A stretch of DNA of 64,000 nt. Origin: Terebella lapidaria (lineage: Eukaryota; Annelida; Polychaeta; Terebellida; Terebellidae). The notes beneath the pieces were generated by a model that did no database searches, had not been told where the DNA came from, and was given only the letters and a program-made list of their open reading frames with translations. The stretch is taken from positions 18,353,106 through 18,417,105 of the forward strand of contig OX424560.1 of NCBI GenBank assembly GCA_949152475.1, written 5' to 3'. A program made the position numbers and the translations under genes. Each line of letters starts with the position of its first letter. The stretch's first letter is position 1. Shown in pieces: positions 1-11,829 of this stretch.

Positions 1-1944
1 TTGGGCTGAAGTTTCAGGCCTGCCGATCTGATTCGATCCAGGACCGCTTCCAGGTTTGCGAGTGCCTGGTCGAATGTTCTGCCGTAAGCTATCACGTCGT
101 CGAGATAGCACATACACCGGGTCCACAAGTAACCACGGAGTATGGTCTCCATAAGCCGTTCGAAGGTTGCCGGGGCGTTGCTAAGGCCGAATGGCATGAC
201 CTTAAACTGATAGAGTCCCTTCCTTGTGGCGAAGGCAGTCTTCGGTCTGTCGCTGGGGTCGACTTCAACCTGCCAGTAGCCAGAGGCCAGGTCTAGGGCC
301 GAGAAGTAGTTGGCGCCTGCCAGGGCGTCATGAGTATCCTGAATGTTGGGCAAGGGATACGAATCCTTGCGGGTGACGTCATTCAGGAGCCGATAGTCGA
401 CACAGAAGCGTACCTGTCCGTTCTTCTTCCGCACGAGCACTACCTGTGCGCTCCAGGGCGAATCGGACGGCTCAATACACCCCAAGCGGAGCATCTTGTC
501 GATCTCCTCGTCGATGATGCTTTGCTGTGCCTGAGGGACGCGTCGCTGTCGTTGTCGAATTGGGGCCGAGTTGCCGGTGTCGATTCTATGCTGGACGACT
601 TGGGTCCGTCCCAGTTGGCCGTCTGGGTGCATAAATGTGTCCTGGTATTGGTGAACCAGGTTGGCGCAACGCCGATGCTGTTCCGGCGCTAGTCCGGCGC
701 GATCCACCATTTCCTGTAGATGTGGCGGTAGGTCGCAGTAGTGACTGGCGTCTACCGTGGCCGGGTCGGGCTCCTCTCCGGGTCGTGGCAGGGCTCCGAC
801 GACACTTTCGACAGGGCTTGCTATGGCGACAGGGTCGGAACGGGTGAGCGTAATGCCGGTATCTGCTGGATTGACTACCGACACCTTTACGCACTGCCGA
901 TTCAGGGTCGTAAGTGTTCTCCCCATGATGAGGTCGGTTTCCTCGGGAAAGGTCGTAAGTGGCTGGACTATCCTCGGGTGTTGTCGAACTCGAACTCGGG
1001 AAGTCGGGACCAGCTCCACTATTGCTTCGCTGCGTGCGGGGACGGTGACAGCTCGTCGCACGGCCATTCTGACAACATTGGCCTCAATGTCTTTATGTGC
1101 GAACAGGATTTCTTTGTGTACCTGTATCGTTCCTTCACCGTAATTCACTACAGCGTGAGCTTGCCGAAAAAAGTTCATGCCGAGAATCATGTCGTCATGT
1201 ATGTCAGCCACACAAAAGGTTACGACCATATGGTTAGTTCCGACCTGTATTGAGAGGTCGATCAGTCCATCGATCGGGCTTGACTGTCCGGTGACGTCAC
1301 GAATAATAGCCGAAGTAGACCGCAAATGTCGCTGGTCAGCGGGGACGTGACGTAGCTGATCGCGTCGGAGCAGGGAGATCTGCGCTCCGGAGTCGAGTAC
1401 AGCCTTTATCGTCTTGTTTCCGACGTGTACCGGCAACTTCCAGCATTTGTGATTGGTGGCGCTGGAGTTGTTGATGACAGCCGGAATTTCGGGGTCGTCT
1501 AGCGGTGGCCGGAAGAGTGTGTGCAGAGGCGGCAGTTTGGATTCCGGTCCACTCGGAAAAGCGTAGAATCCTCCGTCGTCGGAGATCCACTCGATCTCGG
1601 ACATGCTGTCCGTTCCGGTGCCGTTGGCGGTCGGGGGTGACACCCCTTCAGGACGACGGTCTCCACGTGGTGGTCGCTGTGGCCGCGGTGCGGACACCCC
1701 TTCATGAAAAGAGGCCGATTTCGGGGTCGGAGCTTGACATTTTGTACACACCCCTTCAAGGAGCTGAGGTGTGGGCTGGGCCGGCTGCGGGGTCGTTATT
1801 GGTGTCGTTACCGGTACAGTAGTCGTGACAACCGCAGATGTGGAGCGGGGAACGTTGTCCTGTTGTCTGGAAGGTCCTTGCTCCTCAGCACCTTCCCCTA
1901 CTGGTTTGACGACGGGGTCGGAGGTGTTGGTGGGGCCGGTTTAG
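1..1944 (-). CDS. pol: Gypsy-like Pol: aspartic protease and reverse transcriptase (partial)
   Basis: A frame open for about 648 codons from 1944 to the window edge encodes the 5' half of Pol. A Pro/Thr-rich linker comes first. The protease follows, with the catalytic motif VLDSGAQISLL (Asp at 1394-1392). About 300 codons later is reverse transcriptase: SPWSAQVVLVRKKNG, FCVDYRLLN, ALDLASGYWQV, MPFGLSNAPATFERLM and the catalytic YLDD (107-96). These are the usual gypsy RT blocks in order. The frame lies at -1 relative to gag and overlaps its end by about 47 nt, so Pol is probably made by ribosomal frameshifting; no canonical slippery heptamer was obvious in the overlap. No stop breaks the part seen. 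The protein is incomplete because the window ends just after the RT core. Confidence 0.88.
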
Positions 1945-4474
1945 TTTGGTTACCGGTTTGGTTAGGTACTGACAACACTTGAGCTGTCCTTCTGTCAGTA
2001 CCGGGACCATTGGGCCGAAATGCTAGCGGTTTCATGCCGTTACGTACTAGCACATCCTTAAGCCGAAAGCATCGCATCCAGCGATGGCCGGGCTTCTTGC
2101 AAAAGAAGCAAACCATGGGTCGTCCGGGTTGCGGGGGTCGATCACCTTTCATCGGGGCCGTTGTTCGTAGGACAGAGAAGATAGCCGTTTCCTCGCACAG
2201 TCCATTCTCGTCACTAAGGACGCACTGGAAGGCTTCAGCCACCCACTCGCGTGAGCTGGTTGGCACTGAGTGTTCGTCGCAACCTTGTAGGCCGGTAGTG
2301 TCACTGTCCGCGGGGTCGTAGTAGGCCGCAATTTGCTCTGGGGTTAGTGTTTCCCCCTGAGTGACTTGTCCCATGGCACAGGACAGTTCCTCATTGACAG
2401 GGTCGTCTTCCGCGTATCCACTGGCGGAAATGTCAGCACGTCGTGTGCCTCGATGTCGATCTCTGGCTGTCCTCTGTTGACGACTCTCTACCTTGAGAAC
2501 GGCCGTGAGTGCCTCACTGTAACTGTTAAAAGTGAGGGCACACAGTTTATCGGCAATGGGGTCGGGTTGGCCGTTCACGAATTGCGCAATTACAGTTCGT
2601 TGCCGCAACGTTGGCGTAACGTCGTCGAACACTTGCTCCGCCAGGGCTTGGAGTCGCTCCATGTAGTGTTCCGCGTCCTCTTTTCGTTCCCGCTTGAGGA
2701 ACGGGAAATCGTCCCGTTTGGACTGTCGACGGGGCTCGGGTTCCCAGCCCTCTAGGAGTTGGCGACGGAACTCTCCCCAGGGAGTTGCGACCGGGATATT
2801 GAGAGCGAGCGCTTCAGCGCGGCCGCGTAGCGTGCTCCGGAAGGTCGTCGTCTTGTTGAGGTCGGAGTAAGTAAAGGCCGCAGCGAATTGTTCGAAACTC
2901 CGAACGTATTGAGTGAGATTGCCCTCCTTAAAGGTCGCACGCCATTGAGCCATTTTAGCCGTAGCCAACGTTTGGGGCTCAGACGTGAGTCTCTGTGGCG
3001 TGGGCGTGTCAACACTCACCGCAACTGGTGTAGTCGCTGTAGTGGCCGTCGGGGTCGGAACAGCCGAAGTCGCCGGAGCCGTCGTATCTGGGCCGATCGG
3101 GGTCGCGTTAGCGGGGGCGGTCGGTGCTGTCGTCGCGGAGACGGCGAGCGATGCGGCGGGTGGTGCCGTCGTGTGGCTGGGGTCGTGTGGTGCTTGCGCA
3201 GCGGGGGCCGGTTGACTGTATGGAGGCGTCACCCATGGTATCCCGACTGAGGGTGGGAATACAGCCGGTGGTGGATATCGGTATACCGATCCATCCGGGC
3301 ATACACCATGGTACACTAATCCGGGTTGTGCACCATGATAGCCGGTGTCAGCGATCACGCTGGGAACGCCACCATATCCAGGCGGTGGGTTCGCGTAGCC
3401 GACATGCGGTGAATAGTATCCGACAGCTACTCCATTTGGAACACCGCTTGTTGCGCCAGGGTATCCGACTGGCGGTACACCATATCCGTTGGTGTTTCCG
3501 ACTGATTGTGAGATCGGAGGTCCGATCGTTTGCACAACACTTTCTGCCGGAGCAGACACAACTTGATCTTGCGACGGATCGAAGCGCGGTTGTTCTCCGG
3601 TAGTCGGCGATGGTCGGTGCGTGGTCGGCGCGGGAGCGCGTGTGTCGGAAGTCGGCGTGTCGGGGTCGCAAGGTCGGCGACTTGATGTCGAGGGTGCTTG
3701 TCGGGGTCGCGCTTGTCGCATGGTGGCGCGAGGTTCCGCCATTGTGTCGCTGGGTCGTTGTTGTCGTAGCGGCGTCGCGATCCGGGTAGCGGTCGTCATC
3801 AGGATGTCTTCGGATGTCGCTCCCGTCTGGCTGGGTCGTGTGTACTCTACCACCGTAGGCTCGGTCGGTATGCGTGAGTACATTTCTGGCGCGGGGCCGT
3901 GTTGTCTCGGCGTCATGGACGGCGCCAGGGGTCGATTGGCCGAATAAGCGTTCGGCGGGGTCGATTCCGGAACATTGTCAGACTGACAAACCCACTGTCG
4001 TATCCGAGAGTTACTTGGTGGGTGTGTAACCATTGACGTGTCTATGGTTACCGGCCGAACGTCCACTGCTAATTGTTCTGGGTCGATATCACAATCTACG
4101 CTCGCTCTTTGACGTGAGCGCGTATAGTTTCTGTCGGCAAAGTCACTTTTCTGGGTCGCTCTAGCGGGCGTGGCCGAGTACGCTCTAGCGTGTGCACGCA
4201 GAATGTCACTTACTGTATGTGACGGCGCGAGCGGGTCTTCGTCTAGGAACTCCTGCACCAGGTCGGTAGGCGGCGAAAACGATCTCAGGGACGAATGGTC
4301 GCCAATGGAGTCGAAAAGGCCGGACGGTTGTTGCTCCTGCGACAGTGGAACTGTATCGCTCATGGCAACTGAGCGAGGGCCGGAAGGTCGGAAGGCCGAA
4401 TTCGGATTGATCGTCACTTCATCATCCGTAGGGTCGAGTGGCTCACCGCGGGAGGCTCCCGGGGCCAATGCCAT
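1898..4474 (-). CDS. gag: Gypsy-like Gag polyprotein with CCHC zinc knuckle
   Basis: A frame of about 858 codons from the ATG at 4474-4472. The first ~480 residues are low complexity, rich in Pro, Thr, Ser and Ala, with a Gly/Tyr/Pro-rich stretch in the middle. Residues ~500-680 look like a retroelement capsid region (QWRATFKEGNLTQYV, then GRAEALALNIP, then YMERLQALAEQVFDD). A CX2CX4HX4C knuckle, CFFCKKPGHRWMRC, lies near residue 790 and would bind RNA. The frame ends in a Pro/Thr-rich tail that overlaps pol in the -1 frame. A TTG lies one codon before the chosen ATG. The length is greater than many gypsy Gags because of the disordered N-terminal half. No stop or frameshift is visible, which suggests recent activity. 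Confidence 0.85.
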   Translation of the reverse strand: MALAPGASRGEPLDPTDDEVTINPNSAFRPSGPRSVAMSDTVPLSQEQQPSGLFDSIGDHSSLRSFSPPTDLVQEFLDEDPLAPSHTVSDILRAHARAYSATPARATQKSDFADRNYTRSRQRASVDCDIDPEQLAVDVRPVTIDTSMVTHPPSNSRIRQWVCQSDNVPESTPPNAYSANRPLAPSMTPRQHGPAPEMYSRIPTEPTVVEYTRPSQTGATSEDILMTTATRIATPLRQQRPSDTMAEPRATMRQARPRQAPSTSSRRPCDPDTPTSDTRAPAPTTHRPSPTTGEQPRFDPSQDQVVSAPAESVVQTIGPPISQSVGNTNGYGVPPVGYPGATSGVPNGVAVGYYSPHVGYANPPPGYGGVPSVIADTGYHGAQPGLVYHGVCPDGSVYRYPPPAVFPPSVGIPWVTPPYSQPAPAAQAPHDPSHTTAPPAASLAVSATTAPTAPANATPIGPDTTAPATSAVPTPTATTATTPVAVSVDTPTPQRLTSEPQTLATAKMAQWRATFKEGNLTQYVRSFEQFAAAFTYSDLNKTTTFRSTLRGRAEALALNIPVATPWGEFRRQLLEGWEPEPRRQSKRDDFPFLKRERKEDAEHYMERLQALAEQVFDDVTPTLRQRTVIAQFVNGQPDPIADKLCALTFNSYSEALTAVLKVESRQQRTARDRHRGTRRADISASGYAEDDPVNEELSCAMGQVTQGETLTPEQIAAYYDPADSDTTGLQGCDEHSVPTSSREWVAEAFQCVLSDENGLCEETAIFSVLRTTAPMKGDRPPQPGRPMVCFFCKKPGHRWMRCFRLKDVLVRNGMKPLAFRPNGPGTDRRTAQVLSVPNQTGNQTKPAPPTPPTPSSNQ

Positions 4475-4519
4475 CAATGCCGGTCAGGTCTGGGTCGATA
4501 ATCCGAGACTAGCTCAGAT

Positions 4520-4537
4520 CCTGGTCGAACGGCGCCA
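4520..4537 (-). other. Candidate tRNA primer-binding site
   Basis: On the minus strand this reads TGGCGCCGTTCGACCAGG, starting one base inside the proposed LTR end. TGG followed by the complement of a tRNA acceptor stem is the expected start of minus-strand priming, and TGGCGCC is a common beginning. The tRNA was not identified. Confidence 0.5.
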
Positions 4538-4538
4538 A

Positions 4539-5271
4539 TGTGAAGAATATCGTTCACGGCCGATATTAAGCCGGTTTAACTGGGTCGTCGTGTGGTACAA
4601 TAAGCCGGCAGTTTCAATTTAACTGTTTATTGTGGTGATAAAGACTGATGATCAATCACTCACAAACAGGGTCGCACTCTCACCTACGTCGGGTGATATC
4701 CCAGTCTATATTTCTATATTCCTAGTATAGTCCTTTATACAACTTGCACATATATCCGATAGATTATATATATTAATATCGACAGTCTCACAGGAACTTT
4801 TGTATATACGTCCTGCCACTGGGATTTTCACTACACTTCTGCGCAGTAGAGCGGGGCCGAGGGACCATGTGGCTGTGTAATTTCCCGCCAAGTGTAAGCG
4901 GTGTTGTGATAGGTTGAATGTGTGGTGCAATGCGCTGATGTCACCGGGAAAGTGGGTTTCCCCGGCTCGTGTCAATACTTGGAATGCCTGTATGTGTGCA
5001 CGTGATGTATGGAGTATGTGTGTCAAGTTCTATGTTTAGAAGTCAGTGCATGTGAAGGTCAAGGTCGAGTAAACGGGGCCGAGTGTACTGAGCTAGCGGG
5101 GCCGCAGGTGCGTGGTTTGACCTGTGTATGTAACCATGACTACATGGAGTTTATGCTTGTGATCGTATAGTGTGTACTTGTCCTGTATGTAAGTCATGTA
5201 GAATGAATGTTTGTTGTGGAAATGTGTAGTGCGCGGGAGGGACGGGAGTAACAGTCGCTAAAATTACTACA
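4539..5271 (-). repeat. Candidate 5' LTR of the gypsy-like element
   Basis: The segment upstream of gag is bounded on the minus strand by TGTAGTAATTTTAGCGACTG at its start and by TTCACA just before the primer site, giving TGT...ACA ends. It would be about 733 bp. The inner boundary is supported by the primer site; the outer one is only inferred, because the 3' LTR needed for comparison is outside the window. Confidence 0.42.
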
Positions 5272-8200
5272 TAAATATCAATTTCGAACTCGTGTATCTG
5301 GACGTTGTATCTGCCAAGTGAGTCGACGGCGGTGGTGGTTTCACGTTTTGGGCTTCAGAGAAAAACGGCGCGGACAAGATACGTTAGCCGCGTAAACAGC
5401 GGTAGGGAGTTTTGATAACGCAACATTGAAGTGTCTTTAAATTCCAACGTGGTATGTGTGAATGGTAAGAATATACCAGTACAGAATAACGAAACTCGCT
5501 TGGTCGTCCAGCAAGCCCATATTAAGTCTAAACCAGACCATATATATGCATGTACAAGAGTGATAATATGTCTCTGAAATCAGTGAATTGCATATTTGCA
5601 GTTCATTATATAAGATTGAAGTATACTAGTAATTTACTCAACAAAAATTATCCTTGTTGGACAGATAAATGTACATATATTTCTGATTGCGATACAGTTT
5701 GAAAACAAAAATACGACAGATTGTGTAAATAACTTAGGCTAAGGGTCGATTAAAGAATCAAAATACCGATCTGAGTGCTTCAGCCTTTTGTCTTTGCTTC
5801 ACACCATACGAACTTCCCGTTCAATTAAGGCCGTAGAGTTCATATTTTTCAAATATGCCACCCGCTTATCTAAAAAATGCCCGTGGCACCTGCTCATAAA
5901 TGTTCTGTATTTGGAGAAAGCAATGCATCTGTTTAGAGCAAAACTCGGTAAACTTATTTTCATAACTGAATTGGCAACCATGTGTATTGAAAGCTGCAGT
6001 TTACGCCAGACCCATGCAATGTACATGCTCCTGAAAGGAAGAAAACAAAACATAATAATTACATTTACTTCAAATTTTTAATCGTGTATATATATACGAA
6101 TGGTGAACGTGTATTACCGCGTACGAACTATTACATATACCTATCTAATCTTATTTTGGGTTTGTAAAAATGATCCAACGTTTCACTGTAACCTTGATCG
6201 GAAGAATAACAGATGGATTGTAAATAATTTGAGATTATCTGGCCCCATACCTTAGCAGAATTATCATGAGTTCACTGAGTATCGATCGTAAAAGGTTGAA
6301 GATCCGGATATCTTGCTAGGGATCATTTCAAATTGAATTTCACAGAAAGGCAACTTCGAGTTCACTGTAGCTCTTTCTAATGTATCCAAGCACGTACGCA
6401 AAACATACATATTTCAAACGAAGACATCTTCGTTAGTTTGTGTAAACTCGTACCAGGAACGATCAATTTATGTCATGGTTTTGTTTTGGTGCAATAAAAT
6501 TTTTCGGTTTTTTCCCCTCCCTAGAAGCCCATAAGCCACGGAGATCCGCAATTGTCAGCACGTTTGCTCTCAATGGTGGAGAGAAAACAAACAGTTTTCG
6601 TTTTTTGTACAGTATTCTCCTTAGCACAATCCATTTCTGCCAAACGTAGAAAACTTTCCTGTGATTTGTGAGCTGCAAAACCAAAAGTATCACAAACAAG
6701 ATAAACAGGAAAATCTTTAGTATTCGTGGACCGCGATACCGATGAATTTTGTGACCATGAAAATCATCCTCGCATATTCCAGGAGCGATAAACGGATATC
6801 TTTCGTGAAATTATACAATCCGATGAACTGCCCATGCTATCCAAAGAAATCATCGAGCGTTCATGGAATTCTTATAAAAACCGACTAACTCCATTTACTT
6901 GTACATTTTTCCTCCTTTATCACATTACCTTGAAATCAGTTGGAATCACACTTGGGGTTAAACATTGAGCGGTCCGTTTTGACCATCGTTTTGGTGATAG
7001 TTCAAACAATAGGTATTTCTCGCGTGTGTTAAAAATTTTGACTAGCTTGTTAAGTCCAGTTACTTCTTTTTCATTTTAGTAATAGGTGTACAGAAGTTGT
7101 AGATACATTTGAAAATGAAAAACAGCCATAGTATTCCCGTGATATTGGCAAAAATCCTACGTTAGCCTGGTGCCAAAACACAAAACCTCGTAAAATTAAG
7201 TGCTACCACGTGGATATTACACCATGCAAAAACCTGGCTACCAGCCTCGGCCAATCAGAAACACGATTTTAGTACGCATGTCACACCGTGATGTTCCGCA
7301 GTAAATACAAAGCAGGTACAGAGACTTGCTTAGCTCCGAGCAAAGTATTGTTGAATTTTCTGGGGTTCTTTCCACTTTGTAGATTTATCGGAACGAGGCT
7401 TCCCCTTGACATATGACGTAGAAGACTCGGTAATCCCCTGACATTTAGTGGGTGGCGGGAAACTTTTTTTCCTATATTTTTTTCCAACCTTATCCGTCGA
7501 ACACGGCGCGTGGACTAGCAGATTATAGAAGGCTCATGATTTACCGATTGTAGTTGAATGAAAGTATTCACGCTAAAAATGAACGCACCCTATCGTGGTT
7601 GCAATATTTGATATCATTGTCAAACTTGGTGAAATGTTTGGCATGAATGTCAATATTTCCGAAGGGGTAAAGCTCGTCCATCATGGAAACTTTACACTAT
7701 CATTGGATTACGCGATATATTTGACTCTAATGGGATTTCACAGATATCTGAAATAATCGGCAATGTTGAAAGGATACATTACACAGCGAGATACGTTAAA
7801 TTGTTCTGTGCTTTGATATGTCCGGGGAATCAGTCAGCCGAATCTATTCAGCAACTAGACATAAAAGCCTATAGGCTTTGTGGCATCCCCCAATTTGTGC
7901 TTATCATTTCAAATGGTCATACTGGACTGAGAAAATAGAATACATAGGCCATTGTATGTGGGTGAGAGTGAGAGCTCATCAGACAGTTTCTTACCAGAAA
8001 TGCTTTCTATCATCTTGACAACTTGGCCCACCAGACATTTGCCACCCAAAATGAATGGACAATTACCCAGCCAATATTATTCAGAGTACTAGTATATTTA
8101 ATCAGGATGTTCCGTGATATTTTTCAGGTGCTCCTGTCAAATGTAAAATGATACGTGACTAAAAGAATGCTTCGTCATCTTGGGCAATTTTGTGATTTCA

Positions 8201-8500
8201 AAACTTGTACAACACAGCGGAATTTTCGCTTTCATATTATAACCAAAGCCAAACATTTCCCCGCTAACCAAAACAATGATGATTTGGTCATTGCATGTGA
8301 AATAGAGTTGAATAACAAAACATTCAAATAATACATGTTTGTACAATATAAATGTAGACAGGGCAAATCATTCCCCAAGCATGTCCTGTCATGTGTGTTG
8401 GCTTATTAACCAACTATTGTTTTCTGTGGGGTGGAACTTCATTCTTTTACCATGTACACACACTAGTAAACCAGGCTTTGGAGGGGGGAGTGGGGATTAT
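5272..8500. other. AT-rich non-coding DNA, no gene recognised
   Basis: Only short accidental frames are present, with no domain, splice pattern or repeat boundary that I can support. This is intergenic sequence flanking the LTR element. Confidence 0.6.
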
Positions 8501-8795
8501 GCATGGATATGAGCCTAGGGTCATGTTGGACATTGCTAGCTATACTGCTGTAATACTTGTCAGGCATGACTGAGCAGGGCTGGCTGAGAGGGGCGGAGCC
8601 TATTGCTGTGCTGGACAGACTGGCTGATCTTGTAAGGCATGACTGAGCAGGGCTGGCTGAGAGGGGCGGAGCCTATTGCTGTGCTGGACAGACTGGCTGA
8701 TCTTGTAAGGCTTGACTGTGCAGGGCTCTCATATACTGCACTGGCTGAGAGGGCAGAGCCTAGCCTCATGCTGGACATGCAGGCTGCAGTCAGTG
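8500..8795. repeat. 73-bp tandem repeat
   Basis: Two nearly identical copies start at about 8562 and 8635 (GGCATGACTGAGCAGGGCTG), with diverged copies before and after them. Each carries GGCGGAGCCTATTGCTGTGC and GGACAGACTGGCTGATC. The period is 73 bp, so frames reading through it are repeat artefacts. Confidence 0.8.
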
Positions 8796-8865
8796 AATAC
8801 AGTAGCATGGCTCAGTTACAGTATTACATCTGCATGGGCGCAGGCGAGGGAAAAATTCCAAGTCC

Positions 8866-9181
8866 CCCCCCCCCCCTAAAAAAAAATACACCCAAAAAAT
8901 TTTTTCCCCCTCGAAATTGCCTGAATCAAATTATGACTTTGACAGGAATCGCCCGATTTTTTTTCCCAAAATGGCCGCTGGCGGCCATCTTGGATTTCGG
9001 ATCTCGACGAAAAACATTAGGGGTTAGAAGCAAAGTACTTCGGATGAGCTGTGAAAATTTCGGAAAGATAGATTAAGGCGTTCAAGAGTAATGATCCGGA
9101 AACCAAACGGCGGAAGAAAAAAAAAAAAAAAAAAAAAACAGACAAAAACATAAGGCCTCCCGATTTTCAATCGGGATGCCT
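8866..9181 (+). mobile_element. Candidate A-tailed non-autonomous element with 3' hairpin
   Basis: A C-run and T/C-rich segment is followed by a GGCGGCCAT-containing stretch and then an A-tract of more than 20 bases (about 9117-9138). Shortly after it lies an imperfect hairpin, 9153-9181, with arms CCCGATT and AATCGGG around TTC and flanked by AGGC/GCCT. An A-tail suggests a retroposed element. No tRNA-like head was recognised, so the class is unknown. Confidence 0.35.
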
Positions 9182-9539
9182 AATTAACAACAAATACAAA
9201 TATGGCCATTTGATGTTTCAATTGTTGATATAATGCTGATATAATGGTATCAAAACCAGGTGTTCTCCTCTTGTTTTCAAATATGTCTGCAAAAATTGAA
9301 GTATTGAACATGTAAAATGTCATGGTTTCATTTCTTTCATTTCCGAAGGAAAGTTGCACAGAACATCAGCGTCATGAACTCACCATCAACTTGGCTCACC
9401 AAGTCAAGTTGAAAATGAAAAAAATAAACCGGGAAAATGTACAGTCACACATTGTGTTGTTGTTATATTTCACTCAAGATGCCATTTTAGCATTCAGAGT
9501 AGAAATGTCAATTTCGAGGTCTCTCAACTTTTGCGAGGA

Positions 9540-10690
9540 CTCACAATTTCCATACTTTATTCAAGGGACACCCATCTATCATCTTGAGTAAAGTTCAAAG
9601 TGTCCAACAGAAATACCATGTATGATTTCATAATATGTCCATGGTACATGCTACAGCTCTTTCTGCACGCGCACTGCCTGCAGAGGCGAACTTTGAGTCA
9701 GACTTGACCTTGGGGTTTATCGCTCAAGGTCGTCTGAGGACAAATTTAAGGTATCCAACAGGTCCATCCTGTGTGTCTTTCCATAAGCTCATTTTACCGT
9801 CCCAAGCTCTGTCTACAAGCATATTATCTGCAGAGGAAAAGTTTACAAATATCGTGCCATATGTGACCTTGGGTTCACAACTCAGGGTCGCCTGACGTCA
9901 AGTTCAAGTTCACCAAAAGGTCAAAAATGTACATGATCCTTCATAGGCTCACTTTGCATTTTTGAGCTCTTCCTGCTATCATTTTGTCCGTAAAGTTCAA
10001 TGTACATATTTAAGATCAGACGTGACGTTCGGATATACCACTCAAGGTAGTCCGCTCCAAACAGTGAGGGAGGGGGTCAAAGAGTTTTTAAAAATAAATA
10101 ACTGTATCAACATAATCCAGAGTTTCAAAATGGCATATTTTATGGAGTAACTGATCAGCATCCTAAACTGAAAAGAAAATAGGGGGTCACCGTATCCGTT
10201 CGCATGGAAAACACGATGCAAGGTGTGAATATTGACAGAAAATGTGCAAAAATGCCATAATTTATGTCATTTTAGATAAATGTTTGTGATTTTGATCGAA
10301 TATGTCGAAGAAACCAGCACGGTGACCTCCTATTTCCTTTTCAGTATTAGGATGCTGATCAGTTACTCTATAAAATTAGGTCATTTTGAAGAGAAAATAT
10401 TCAAGAAATAACTTTTAAATTTTGACTCTTCTTTACCTCACTGTTTGTAGCGGACTACGTTAAGATTATCCGGGGTCAACGCTAAAACTAATACAAGATC
10501 CGTCATATGTGATTTCCTATATGCTCACAATACAAACATAAGCTCTATCTGCAGTCGTTTCGCATGTAGAGATCAATTTAAAACCTTCAACGAAACTGTC
10601 CTTGAGATTCACCACTCAAGGTCACGTGAGGGCAAGTTCAAGGTCATTAATAGATATGTCATATATGACTTCACATAGGCTCATTATTTA
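9540..10690. repeat. Diverged ~155-bp tandem array, interrupted
   Basis: Units restart at AGCTCT near 9655, 9805, 9965 and 10541, each followed by a TGCAGAGG-like block, CTCAAGGTCG/CA, AAGTTCAAGG and a block like ATGATTTCATAGGCTCA. Spacings are 150, 160 and 576 bp. Subtracting the 412-bp insert at 10047-10458 gives 164 bp for the last. Units are strongly diverged, so this is an old array. Confidence 0.65.
10047..10458. mobile_element. 412-bp fold-back (TIR) element, copy 1
   Basis: The left end GTAGTCCGCTCCAAACAGTG is matched inversely at the right end (CACTGTTTGTAGCGGACTAC). Inside is a second long inverted pair: CTGATCAGCATCCTAA followed by GAAAAGAAAATAGGGGGTCA, against its complement at about 10319-10365. 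The whole element could fold into one hairpin, like a MITE or fold-back element. It carries no coding sequence. A second copy lies at 30751. Confidence 0.75.
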
Positions 10691-10799
10691 AGATGTACCT
10701 ATGAGAGTTTTGTCTCAGTGACCAATTTGTATATTTTGGGCCATTTTTGGCCAATTGGGCAAATATTCCAGTCCTAATGTGAGATTGGATTAATTTTTT

Positions 10800-10990
10800 C
10801 TTAAAAAGCAAAACAAAACAAAATGGTTTTGTTTCTGAACAGTTTTCGAGCAAAGTATTTGAAAGTGGAGCTTCGGCTTTGTTGAAAATTTCAGAAATAT
10901 TCGACCGTAAACACCAAAGATAAGAATGTTGACAGACCACGGACGACGACGATGACCACGTACGCTACGCAATACCGAGGTTCGGTAACT
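10800..10990 (-). repeat. Partial copy of the GGTTACC-ended dispersed repeat
   Basis: On the minus strand it runs GGTAC/GGTTACC-like end, GTCGTCCGTGG, a diverged TCTTTGGTGTTTACGGTCGAA, then the TTTCTGAAATTTTCAACA block seen at the head of the copies near 25.3 and 43.1 kb. The body is missing. Confidence 0.5.
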
Positions 10991-11829
10991 CAAAAATGAA
11001 ATAAACAATAACCACACGTCCATTACCATACCCATGACATTCTGAGGGAGTCGTTGTCAATAGTTGTATGCTCGGACATAAGGATGGTTACATTGATACC
11101 ATGATTGAGTAAAATACAAAAAAATAATTTCCATATACCAAAACAAAAAACGACTCCATGAAAATATATACCGATGCTTTATAATAATCATAAACAACAT
11201 TAATTACTGCACAGGAACGATAACAAACATTCACAATGAAATGGCCGCCAACATTTCACTTGTAATGAACAGTTTTCAATATGTATAAAAAAAACTGTAT
11301 AGTATTTGACAGAACACAATGCGAATACATATACTCATAGAGCTTTCATTGTAGGATGAAAGTTTACTTCATGTATATAACTAATACTGAACTGGACTAA
11401 ATAGGAAAATTGCTTGTTTTTCAGTATCATTGTATAATTAAAAAATGTCGCTATATCTTACAAGGCATATATCCCAGCCAACTCAAGTTTTAAAGCAACG
11501 TCAAAACAAAATGTACTTGAATTCACTTACAACTGTATTAATTTTAATATTCAAATACAAGTGAAAAAATGCGCATTTTTGGTTCAGTACTGGTATATAT
11601 CATGCGGCACTTATGTATGCCCATTCGATTATGTATAGCAAATAGTGTGTTCTTATTCGAAACTTTGTATCTTGAACACAGACAACATATATCTCACATG
11701 AACCAGGAAACACAGCATGGATGTGCTTCATTATATATTAATCCAAGTACAAAATAATATACAACAAATTCTACAACTTCCCAACTATGCACAAATCATT
11801 TACTTATCATAACATATTTCTCACATATC

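Larger units (their letters stand above)
1..5271 (-). mobile_element. Ty3/gypsy-like LTR retrotransposon, 5' part
   Basis: The minus strand reads, from right to left, a candidate 5' LTR (4539-5271), a tRNA primer site (about 4520-4537), gag (4474-1898), then protease and reverse transcriptase (1944-1). RNase H, integrase and the 3' LTR would lie beyond the left edge. Protease before reverse transcriptase, a CCHC knuckle in gag and the YLDD core fit a gypsy-like element. The element is clearly GC-richer than its surroundings, and both frames stay open as far as seen, so it may be a young insertion. The clade and the element's far end cannot be judged from this window. Confidence 0.85.

Noticed and set aside
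741-1253. Plus-strand frame of 170 codons
   Set aside because: Antisense to the protease-RT region, which reads cleanly on the minus strand.
2888-3947. Plus-strand Arg/Val/Gly-rich frames of 108-159 codons
   Set aside because: They are antisense shadows of the GC-rich gag frame, which has capsid and zinc-knuckle motifs.
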